From Deltaproteobacteria bacterium (GTDB taxonomy: Bacteria > Desulfobacterota > Desulfobacteria > Desulfobacterales > SURF-15): a stretch of 17,026 bases of DNA. Positions 7,485 to 14,727 of the stretch are shown here, in pieces. The translations under genes were made by a program, and so were the position numbers. Location of the stretch: contig JAHEHB010000064.1 in NCBI GenBank assembly GCA_024644775.1, positions 1 to 17,026 of the forward strand, written 5' to 3'. How positions within the stretch are numbered: position 1 is the first letter of the stretch; every line of letters starts with the position of its first letter. A model generated the notes under the pieces. That model made no database searches. It worked only from the letters and a program-made list of their open reading frames with translations, and had not been told where the DNA came from.

Positions 7485-7784
7485 ATGACAGCGATGAAAA
7501 GAGATGATATTATCAAAGCTTTAAAGCGTTATAAAGAAGGTAATCAGCAAAGGTATCGTATACAAAAAATCGGCATCTTTGGATCCTCAGTGCGTGGCGA
7601 TGTAAATACTGAAAGTGATATTGATGTTGTTGTTGTACTCGAGAAACAGGATCTATTCAATCTAATAGGCATTAAGCAGGATCTTGAAGAGCAATTCGGG
7701 GTACCTGTAGATATTGTCAGCTATCGCCAAAAAATGAATAATTATCTCAAACGTAGGATTGAAGAAGAGGCGCTTTATGCGTGA
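7485..7784 (+). CDS. MNT-family nucleotidyltransferase (MntA-type antitoxin)
   Basis: A minimal nucleotidyltransferase of 99 residues. The signature GSSVRGDVNTESDIDVVV gives Gly33-Ser34 and Asp45-X-Asp47, and VDIVS near residue 84 supplies the likely third carboxylate strand. In HEPN/MNT modules this protein transfers AMP to a tyrosine of the HEPN toxin and so neutralises it. The catalytic motif here is intact. A second in-frame ATG at 7494 (MKRDDIIKAL) matches usual family starts; an AGGGA stretch lies just before the first ATG. The stop overlaps the HEPN gene start (ATG at 7777) by eight bases, typical of the module. The partner toxin is truncated, so this gene may be an orphan antitoxin. 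Confidence 0.87.
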   Translation: MTAMKRDDIIKALKRYKEGNQQRYRIQKIGIFGSSVRGDVNTESDIDVVVVLEKQDLFNLIGIKQDLEEQFGVPVDIVSYRQKMNNYLKRRIEEEALYA

Positions 7785-8118
7785 ATACAATAGAGATCTG
7801 GCCTTAGAAATTTTGTCTCAGATCTTTCGATCAGCCAAAACGGTAATAAAGCGTTTTGAACCGATCCAATCGGCCGAATATTTTGTAAACAGCGAGGCCG
7901 GGGTGGAAAAACTGGATGCTATTTGCATGCAATTGATCGCTATCGGCGAGAGTTTGAAGAATCTCGATAAAGTCACCAAAAGTTCCTTATTAAAAAAATA
8001 TCAACAAGTCGACTGGAAAAAAGCTAAGGTATATTCGTATTGTAAGTCAAGAATAACGGGAGAAGCTCATGTGGTGTGTCTATATTTAGAGCCGCACCTG
8101 CCAGTGGGGGACAAATGA
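7777..8118 (+). pseudogene. HepT-like HEPN toxin, C-terminally truncated
   Basis: The first ~83 codons match the DUF86/HepT family: REYNRDLALEILSQIF, then the core LDAICMQLIAIGESLKNLD and KKYQQVDWKKAK. In intact members the next residues carry the RX4-6H ribonuclease motif (as in RDIISHHYF) and the tyrosine modified by the antitoxin. Here the sequence diverges after about position 8027 into an unrelated tail (KVYSYCKSRITGEAHVVCLY) that runs 33 bases into the 3' end of the ATPase gene on the other strand. The catalytic motif is therefore absent and the product is probably inactive. I set the start at ATG 7777, which overlaps the MNT stop; the frame extends upstream to 7759. Confidence 0.78.
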
Positions 8119-9318
8119 AACGCGTGTCTTCTTGATCTTTGTTGTTCCGAATGATTGGTTTGATGCGATGAGGCCCCTCCCAGGCGAGTATTTGTCAATA
8201 AAGCTTCGGAAAGATCGCGAAATCTCCTGTTGATTGAGACTCGTTTTGACCTCAACGGGAATAGTCTCTCCCTTGTTTTCCACAATGAAGTCCACCTCAG
8301 CTTTTGATTTGCTCCTCCAAAAGTGAAGATCATACCCGTGTTTGATCAGTTCCGTTGCCACGAAATTTTCATTTAATGCGCCAGCATCGGGGCGGGCTGC
8401 CACCGGCAGAAAGTTCTTGATTGCCATGTTTCGAAATCCTGGATCAACAAAGAAAAATTTGGGCGCTTTAACAAGTTCTAGCCGTTTGTTGGTAAAAAAA
8501 GGCGTGCTTCGAGCAACAACAAATGTTTTTTCAAGGATATTCATAGCGTCGAGTAATTCCGCGTATCGAAAACCTGTTAGGCTGGAAAGTTCGTTATGAT
8601 TGACCAGGTTTCCTATTTGCAGGGATAATGCTTGAATGAGCTTTGTCAGTTTGAATTCTTCTGAATAATTAAGTATCTCTTTGATTTCTTTTAATAAATA
8701 TGTATTGAAAATATTCTTTAGAACCGTCTCCTTCTCATTGCTTGTATCGGAGACAACAACTCTTGGATATCCACCGTATACAAGATAATCGACATAGTAC
8801 CGATTGATTCTGTGGATTACTTCAGCTCCGAGTTCCGTATTTTGCGAAAAAAGGTTCTCCAGCGCAGAGTCTTTGAACTGCAGCACTTCCTGGAATGTGC
8901 AAGGGTAGAGATTGAAAACAAAAATCCGGCCGACGAGATATCGAATCGTCTTTACTGACAATTCCGTCGCCGACGATCCGGTAATAATAATTTTTGCAGG
9001 AAAATGGTCATAAAGATACTTCAGGTTCTGTGCTCCTTCCGCAGCATATTGAAATTCATCGATAAGCACATAATCAATTCCATTTACGTTGAGTTGGGCA
9101 AATGCCTTTATATCCTCCGTGAAAAGCCTCAGTTCATCCCTATCCTCAAAATCAACAAACCGAACTTTTTTAGAGTTCAAGTTCTCAGCAATGTGATACA
9201 AGAGAGTTGTTTTTCCGCACTGGCGGGGGCCTATAATTGCTATAATTTCCGGTGTATCAAGAAAATGTTTAACATCCTTTTCAAGCGTTCGTTGAATATA
9301 ATGAATAGGCTTTTTCAT
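8086..9318 (-). CDS. DUF4143-type ATP-binding protein (AAA_14 + DUF4143)
   Basis: A complete 410-residue P-loop ATPase of the common archaeal/bacterial accessory family. Walker A is GPRQCGKTT (Lys36), Walker B is YVLIDEFQY (Asp87-Glu88), and a sensor strand reads KIIITGSSA. The middle (about 150-270) has the family features VYGGYPRVVVS and a winged-helix-like stretch. The C-terminal DUF4143 domain ends in a PD-(D/E)XK-like pattern: Asp343 in AEVDFIVENK and Glu356-X-Lys358 in PVEVKTS. The family has no settled function; mobile or selfish accessory genes and DNA-related roles have been proposed. An AGGG ribosome site stands six to seven bases before the ATG and lies within an inverted repeat (9325-9361). 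The 3' end overlaps the truncated HEPN frame. The gene looks intact among broken neighbours. Confidence 0.9.
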   Translation of the reverse strand: MKKPIHYIQRTLEKDVKHFLDTPEIIAIIGPRQCGKTTLLYHIAENLNSKKVRFVDFEDRDELRLFTEDIKAFAQLNVNGIDYVLIDEFQYAAEGAQNLKYLYDHFPAKIIITGSSATELSVKTIRYLVGRIFVFNLYPCTFQEVLQFKDSALENLFSQNTELGAEVIHRINRYYVDYLVYGGYPRVVVSDTSNEKETVLKNIFNTYLLKEIKEILNYSEEFKLTKLIQALSLQIGNLVNHNELSSLTGFRYAELLDAMNILEKTFVVARSTPFFTNKRLELVKAPKFFFVDPGFRNMAIKNFLPVAARPDAGALNENFVATELIKHGYDLHFWRSKSKAEVDFIVENKGETIPVEVKTSLNQQEISRSFRSFIDKYSPGRGLIASNQSFGTTKIKKTRVSFVPHWQVRL

Positions 9319-9324
9319 AAAAGA

Positions 9325-9361
9325 CCCTGCTAAAATTTGTATTTTTTTTATTTTAACAGGG
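9325..9361 (-). promoter_or_regulatory. Inverted repeat over the ATPase ribosome site
   Basis: CCCTGCTAAAAT (9325-9336) and ATTTTAACAGGG (9350-9361) form a 12-base inverted repeat with one G-U-type mismatch and a 13-base A/T spacer. On the transcribed (minus) strand the proximal arm contains the AGCAGGG ribosome site of the ATPase, seven bases from its ATG. It could be a protein-binding operator or an mRNA hairpin hiding the ribosome site. Confidence 0.55.
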
Positions 9362-9440
9362 ATAGTTTTACAAAATTAAAAATAAAAGTAAACCAAAATC
9401 GTTTTATAATAGGGAGGAAAAGGAAGCACCCAATAAAAGG

Positions 9441-9573
9441 CGTGTCAAAGCTTGATTATTGATCTAATCTAACTGTTGCGATTCCGGCTTCGTGATTTTG
9501 TTCAGAGGAAGAAGATTTTTGAACTGTAGGGGCATCAGGGGTAGGTATAATCAATAATCAAGGTTTGACCCCC
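9441..9573. repeat. REP/MITE-like element, copy B
   Basis: The second copy of the 4437-4562 element, in the same orientation. It shares TCAAA(G/C)CTTGATTATTGAT at the left, the inner palindrome region, GAGGAAGAAGATTT in the centre, and TAATCAAGGTTTGACCCC at the right. Its right end overlaps the last codons of the 1124-residue membrane protein and provides that gene's stop codon (TGA, 9558-9560). Confidence 0.8.
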
Positions 9574-12500
9574 CGTATCTGTTCCAGTTCCAGTGATAAC
9601 AGATGCAATCGACGCCGGGTTTCAGAATCGTCCGGCAAAGATGGTGCTTGTGTTTTTACGTTTGTCAGAAACTTCTCAATGGCCTTGAGATCTTCACGTG
9701 CATATTTGACCCAGATCGAGTAGGGCTCTTCCTGAAGCGCAAGTTGATAATGCGTTAGGCTTTTTTCCATCCAGTCGAGTCCTTCCAGCCTCAGCTCCCG
9801 TCCCTCTGTGTCAACCCCTTGTTGCAGCTGTTTTAGCCCTTTTTGCCATGGCGCATCCATTTTTCTCCGATAGATTCTGGCCAACCTTACATATCCTTCG
9901 GCAACATAACGACTGTACGGATACTCCCTTAATAGCGTTCGATACCATGTTTCCGCGGATTCATAAGCTTTAAGGTTTTCGTAACACATGGCCGTTGTCA
10001 ACAACGCGTTGATTGTGTCTCGATGGTCATACTGACGACGAGGGGTCAAAAGCGGTTTCATGATATCAATGGCGGAATTAAACGCCTGTTCGGCTTGCCG
10101 CGAATCACCCTTATTTTGAGAGACAAGCCCTCGGTCAAACGCCTGATAACCGGCAATGTATGTTCGAACCGGTAAATTCCTTAACCAGGCACCTGTCACG
10201 ATCAATCCTACGGCAAGGACGATCACTATAACCGAGAGCAGCGGCTTGATCCTGTGGGTAAACCGTTCGATAGCCGTCCATAGGTGGTCTATCAATTGTT
10301 TAATTTCAGTCAGGTAGTCAGGCGATCTTATTTTGGAGATTCGGAATACCCCGACAAGCAGTAATATCACGATTCCGCCAGTTGTTATGACGATACCGGC
10401 TATCTCCCACCAGGAGCTTCCATATTTGAGAATTACCGTGTTTTCCCGGGGTATCACCAGCATCAAGTGAGGGCTGACCGGATAAATTCCATTTGCACCC
10501 TCAACCGACCAATTGGGAAAATAAGATACTTTGATCAAATGCGGTATCCCCACCCTGTTTGTTTTAAATTTTATCTTTAGATGATCTAAATGGGTATTGA
10601 TTTGGAGCCCATCTCGGTTGAGTTCCCTCGAACGGAACGGATCCAAATCAAACACGCTTTCTGTTCGCTCGGATAACGTGGCCCGATCGGTTTTGTCTGT
10701 TACATACTGTTCCGGCACCAGTAACACGTCGGTTCGCCGGGTGTCTTTGTACCAGGCAAAAAAATCATCGACCCAACGGCTACCGGCATACAATACCGGT
10801 CGGACCTTCGGAACCTCAACATATCTCCCACTGCAGCCAACATAACGGAAAAGCGAGATTTTCCCGAATTGGGCTTCTTTTTCGAACCACGGGGAGTCTG
10901 ATAGGGCACGTTTCATTGTGTCTGTTATCACGGCTAGTTGGGAGATATTATAAAGATTAAAATGGGCCGGCAATGCCTTCGGGTTAATTTTTGACAGTAT
11001 CTGAGGTTTTGGGGTTTTAACGTCTTTAGAAAATTCAGTCTGTATAAATGCCATAAATGGCGATGCCAGGGAGCTTGCGTAATGAATCCCCTCGAGGGTC
11101 TGCCGGCCCGAAAAAAACGGCAGGGACTCGAACACGCGATCTCCGCCATACCGTCCGTATTGATCGGATTTTTCATACGCGACGCGAGGTGCATTTAAGG
11201 GATCTAACCCTTCTTTCTCATATACGGTTCTCAGGTATCGATTTAACTGTATAAATTCGTGATAACCGGAGGTCATCTCATAGCCTTTATTATTGAACCG
11301 ATACCATCCTTCAGATATGCGGGCGCCAAAGATCACTATGATAATCGTTACATAGCATACCGTGACCGCAATGGCGGTTTGTATCAGCATTTTTTTTTGT
11401 ACCACGAAAGGTCCCATTGTCTCGGCAAAGAATATCATCAGTAATGCAAAGCCAAGGGGCGGTAGAAAACGAATATCCGGCACCTGAAGAAAGTGAGCCG
11501 AGAAATAAGCGATCACACAACCCATAACCAGGAACCCCCAAAGATAGAATCGCTTAGAGGGAATATCTGCAGCAATGCGATGCAGGCGAACGTCAAATGC
11601 TTTGGAAATGCCTATAAAAGATGCCACTCCTATACAAATGGATCCATCGATTCCCCATATTAACCATCGATTGAACAACACGTCTCGAAGAGAAACGTCA
11701 CTCACCGCCCGGGCAATAAACCCATGAAATTTCAACAGGGACGGAAACAGTAGACCGAAAACAGATAGTGCCCCAATAATCCGCATAAACCGCACAAAAC
11801 GGCCTTTCAGATGCATCTTCATACCCAATCCGGCCGTTACTACACCCGCCGTCAAGGAAATCGGCAGAACCCATGATGTCATCCGTTTCGAAAAAAGCCC
11901 ACCGAAGGGGGCTTGGGAGTAATCAGGCGCTTGCAGCCCCGTGAACCAAAGCCCCTTCCCTAAAACTAGATACTTTCCGAGAAGATATGACGACGCGACA
12001 ACGCCCAATACTGAAAGGGTCAGAAATGCGAGTTTATGGTAACGCTTTGTATCTGCCGTTACAGCTATCGTTTGAACGGCATATCTCGGCGCTATAAAAA
12101 GAACAATTACTAATACACCAGCTAAGGTATACCGTAGGTTTACAAAGTCCTGCCAGATCATATAAACCGGTGTTGTGTACGGGTGTCGAAACGCAACCAA
12201 TGGCAGAATCCAAAAAGCCATGCAGATAAAGGCGATCAGACAGACACCCAGAAGATAACGAAGCCTTATTCCAATAAAAAACCCAAACACAGGAAGAAGC
12301 AACGCAGGGATAAAGACAAATAAATGGCATAATCCGATAAGGCCCAACAGAATGCCATTGAGAATCATGCCGGTCTCTTTTCTAGTGCCTTTGTAAAACG
12401 TACCGATGAAAAATGCGAAGAGAGATAGCGCGAACATGTAGCAAAACTCGCCGGCAAAAGTGCTGAGTGCGTTTCCGCCAAACATGGTATAGGTTTCGTT

Positions 12501-12932
12501 AAATATAAATAACACCGCCCCCGCAGCGCCTGTAATCGGTATGGGAAACCGGTAACCCATGCAGCGGAGGCCGAAAAACGTAAAAATCGGAAACAGAAAA
12601 ATACCGCTCATGATGGCCCATTTCAGCGTAACGGTCATCGAAAATCCAAGCAGATTTGCCGGTAATACCGCCAACAGGAACGGTGGTAGAAAATAGAAAG
12701 TGAAATTAGGATAACCACAGAAATTCCCCATATCCCATCCTGCCAATCGCCCGGCAGGTAGCAATACATGGGCCAGGTGGTGGGCAATACCATGCCAACT
12801 TGCCGTATCTCCTCCTGTTACCACGGTATCATAAAAAAGATACCGAATATCGAAGTAGATCACCAAAAAGGCCACGAGACTTATTAAAAGGAAGGTGTCT
12901 ATGAAAACGGGTATGGTTTTTTCAATTTTCAT
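9558..12932 (-). CDS. Large PTPS-related (GT-C-like) membrane protein with TPR tail
   Basis: A 1124-residue integral membrane protein resembling the '6-pyruvoyl-tetrahydropterin synthase-related' membrane family, whose fold is like GT-C glycosyltransferases. After the first membrane helix (about 9-28) comes an extracytoplasmic loop with the family pattern GGDTASWHGIAHH, then GWDMGNFCGYPNFTFYFLPP. About 14 hydrophobic helices follow to residue ~560. A large soluble, probably periplasmic, domain spans about 565-850, then further helices near 855-880 and 910-930. TPR-like repeats at about 945-1090 (QAEQAFNSAIDIM, then YESAETWYRTLLREYP) end the protein. The start has no clear ribosome site. The last residues (GVKP) and stop are encoded by repeat copy B, so the original C-terminus was probably different. 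Likely role: transfer of lipid-linked sugars outside the membrane; substrate unknown. Confidence 0.8.
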   Translation of the reverse strand: MKIEKTIPVFIDTFLLISLVAFLVIYFDIRYLFYDTVVTGGDTASWHGIAHHLAHVLLPAGRLAGWDMGNFCGYPNFTFYFLPPFLLAVLPANLLGFSMTVTLKWAIMSGIFLFPIFTFFGLRCMGYRFPIPITGAAGAVLFIFNETYTMFGGNALSTFAGEFCYMFALSLFAFFIGTFYKGTRKETGMILNGILLGLIGLCHLFVFIPALLLPVFGFFIGIRLRYLLGVCLIAFICMAFWILPLVAFRHPYTTPVYMIWQDFVNLRYTLAGVLVIVLFIAPRYAVQTIAVTADTKRYHKLAFLTLSVLGVVASSYLLGKYLVLGKGLWFTGLQAPDYSQAPFGGLFSKRMTSWVLPISLTAGVVTAGLGMKMHLKGRFVRFMRIIGALSVFGLLFPSLLKFHGFIARAVSDVSLRDVLFNRWLIWGIDGSICIGVASFIGISKAFDVRLHRIAADIPSKRFYLWGFLVMGCVIAYFSAHFLQVPDIRFLPPLGFALLMIFFAETMGPFVVQKKMLIQTAIAVTVCYVTIIIVIFGARISEGWYRFNNKGYEMTSGYHEFIQLNRYLRTVYEKEGLDPLNAPRVAYEKSDQYGRYGGDRVFESLPFFSGRQTLEGIHYASSLASPFMAFIQTEFSKDVKTPKPQILSKINPKALPAHFNLYNISQLAVITDTMKRALSDSPWFEKEAQFGKISLFRYVGCSGRYVEVPKVRPVLYAGSRWVDDFFAWYKDTRRTDVLLVPEQYVTDKTDRATLSERTESVFDLDPFRSRELNRDGLQINTHLDHLKIKFKTNRVGIPHLIKVSYFPNWSVEGANGIYPVSPHLMLVIPRENTVILKYGSSWWEIAGIVITTGGIVILLLVGVFRISKIRSPDYLTEIKQLIDHLWTAIERFTHRIKPLLSVIVIVLAVGLIVTGAWLRNLPVRTYIAGYQAFDRGLVSQNKGDSRQAEQAFNSAIDIMKPLLTPRRQYDHRDTINALLTTAMCYENLKAYESAETWYRTLLREYPYSRYVAEGYVRLARIYRRKMDAPWQKGLKQLQQGVDTEGRELRLEGLDWMEKSLTHYQLALQEEPYSIWVKYAREDLKAIEKFLTNVKTQAPSLPDDSETRRRLHLLSLELEQIRGVKP

Positions 12933-12960
12933 ATGGAACGTTTTCTATTTTATCGCCTTG

Positions 12961-13087
12961 TCCTCCTCCCTCAATTCCCCCGCTCCCGTTTAAAAGACGG
13001 GATTTTCGACAGGGGAGGGAAGTTTGATCTCCTCCCCTTTGTCGAAGATTCGCCTTTGGCGTGGGCGGGGGAGGTTAGGTGGGAATG
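12961..13087. repeat. G/C-rich palindromic intergenic repeat
   Basis: The gap between the GT2 gene and the large membrane protein holds a purine/pyrimidine-biased dispersed repeat. TTCGACAGGGGAGG (13005-13018) is inverted to CCTCCCCTTTGTCGAA (13031-13046), and the outer flanks (CCTCCCTCAATTCCCCC against GGGGGAGGTTAGGTGGGAAT) are also roughly inverted. It resembles a widespread proteobacterial intergenic repeat with CTCCCCTTTGTCGAAG. It lies inside an apparent operon, so it may modulate read-through between the two genes. Confidence 0.6.
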
Positions 13088-13121
13088 AGAATGCAACAAC
13101 GCCACGTCCTGTGAGCACAGA

Positions 13122-13871
13122 CTATTTATGCTTTGCCATTTTCCTTACCCGAATTGCAATTTTGATTAGATCTAAAAACATAAATAACGGGTCGATCGGC
13201 AATCGGATTTTTGATCCCACCTGTTTAACTAAAATGACCGGTATTTTGGAAATTTTCATATTCATCAACCGTGCCAGTGTAAACAATTCTACATCGAATG
13301 CATATCCGTTGGTTTTCAGTAAGGAAAAGAGTTTTATAGCCGCTTCATCGGTTAATGCCTTGAATCCACATTGTGAATCCCGGACATTCAATCTCACCAT
13401 ATAATGCGTAATGGCTGAAAATGCCCGGCCGGCTGCTTTGCGCCACATACCGACATCTAAACCATCATCGCCGGGGTTTAAGTCACGAGCCCCGGTAACG
13501 ATATCACTGTCTTCCAGATAAAACGCTTCCATGGCCAAAATAAAGGCATCCAAACAATAGGGAAGATCTGCATCCGTGAAGAAACGGAATCTCCCCCGAG
13601 CTTTCAGCATTCCGTGTTTAACTGCATAGCCTTTGCCTTTGTTATATGGAAGGCTCAGCGCTTTAATGCCAGGGTGTGAATCGGTTTGTCGGCTTATCTG
13701 ATCCCAGGTTCTGTCCGTACTACCGTCGTCCACACAAAGAATCTCATATTCCTCAAAATGGTCTTCGCAGAATTTTGATAAGGATTTCAGAGAGGATACA
13801 ATTCGCTGCTGCTCGTTATAAGCCGGAATAACGATAGAAACCGAATCCGTCCATTTTTTTCGTTTTACCAT
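13122..13871 (-). CDS. GT2 glycosyltransferase, dolichyl-phosphate-glucosyltransferase-like
   Basis: A complete 249-residue GT-A fold enzyme. Motifs in order: VSIVIPAYNEQQRI (11-24), CVDDGSTDRT (46-55, nucleotide binding), NKGKGYAVKHGM (77-88), the metal-binding Asp100-Ala-Asp102 in FTDADLPY, and the acceptor-side motif RDSQCGFKAL near 163-172. The pattern RDSQCGFK and the overall length match ALG5/DPM1-type enzymes, which move glucose or mannose from UDP- or GDP-sugar to a polyprenyl phosphate at the cytoplasmic face. No C-terminal membrane helices are present. It sits 19 bases after the exported protein gene and before the GT-C-like gene on the same strand. That order suggests it makes the lipid-linked donor for the large membrane protein. 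Sugar identity cannot be read. Confidence 0.88.
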   Translation of the reverse strand: MVKRKKWTDSVSIVIPAYNEQQRIVSSLKSLSKFCEDHFEEYEILCVDDGSTDRTWDQISRQTDSHPGIKALSLPYNKGKGYAVKHGMLKARGRFRFFTDADLPYCLDAFILAMEAFYLEDSDIVTGARDLNPGDDGLDVGMWRKAAGRAFSAITHYMVRLNVRDSQCGFKALTDEAAIKLFSLLKTNGYAFDVELFTLARLMNMKISKIPVILVKQVGSKIRLPIDPLFMFLDLIKIAIRVRKMAKHK

Positions 13872-13890
13872 TGCAATCGATTAATCTCTC

Positions 13891-14727
13891 TCATTTAAAA
13901 AATCTTTTCAGGGCGATCATGACCCAAAAAAAGCCGATTGGAACCAACCCTGAGAGCCAATACCAACGGGTAACAATGAACCAGTTCTTTGGCTCATCTA
14001 AACGAATTTTGGGTCTTAAAATTACCGCTTGATGATGACCCTGATCGTTATACTCCAAAATGCAAAAAACCGGATAGGTTGCGCCTCCTTTTCCAAAACG
14101 ATTTTGTACCGGAAATTCAAGGACAGATTTTCCATTGCTACCGAGTCTTAAGCGTTTGTTTTTTTCAGGCGTCATCAGAGCTTGCGGTAGATACAACAGA
14201 GCGTTGACGTTCTTGGGATCTTTTGAGTGATTGATAACATGAATTGCTAATGTTTCTTTTTTTTTAATTGTCAGATCTCCAACTTCCGCGGTGAGGCCGG
14301 CGAAGAATTTGCTGTCTAATTTGAATGTACCGGCAGCGAGTGCAGAGTAAGGATAGAGTTTTGCATCATGGAACCGAACTTCTCCCACAAAAGGAAATAC
14401 GCCCCGTTTATTAACCGGTCTTACAACTTCAAAGAAAAAGGAGTGATTTTGTTGCACATCGAGACGTCTCAGAATTGGGGATTTTAATGACTGATCAAAA
14501 ATAGAGAGAGTGGATTCCATCTGATGTGTCGCTTCGTTTCCAATGTTGGTAGCGGTTATGCGAACTTCGATTCGATCGGACACCACTGAAAGCGTCATCT
14601 TTACGTTTATCGTAAGTTCACCGGCATTTGCACCATCTGATATATGTCCACAGATGGTAAAAAGCACCAGAGAAAGTAATAAAATATACTTTTTTTTCAA
14701 AATTCCTTCAAACTCCCGCAGGTTCAC
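13891..14727 (-). CDS. Exported, C-terminally anchored protein of unknown function
   Basis: Not a family I can name. The N-terminus has a signal peptide (KKKYILLLSLVLFTICGHIS, then DGANAGE). The body, residues about 37-245, is beta-rich and looks like two Ig-like or CARDB-like sandwiches (for example VKMTLSVVSDRIEVRITATN and later KKETLAIHVINHSKD). A final hydrophobic helix (WYWLSGLVPIGFFWVMIAL) and a basic tail (KRFFK) anchor it, placing the body in the periplasm. The start is uncertain. GTG at 14727 overlaps the MFS stop as GTGA and would be translationally coupled. TTG nine codons later gives LKKKYILLL, a more typical signal peptide, with AAGGA close before it. Its place between the MFS and GT2 genes suggests a partner in surface glycoconjugate assembly (inference). 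Confidence 0.75.
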   Translation of the reverse strand: MNLREFEGILKKKYILLLSLVLFTICGHISDGANAGELTINVKMTLSVVSDRIEVRITATNIGNEATHQMESTLSIFDQSLKSPILRRLDVQQNHSFFFEVVRPVNKRGVFPFVGEVRFHDAKLYPYSALAAGTFKLDSKFFAGLTAEVGDLTIKKKETLAIHVINHSKDPKNVNALLYLPQALMTPEKNKRLRLGSNGKSVLEFPVQNRFGKGGATYPVFCILEYNDQGHHQAVILRPKIRLDEPKNWFIVTRWYWLSGLVPIGFFWVMIALKRFFK

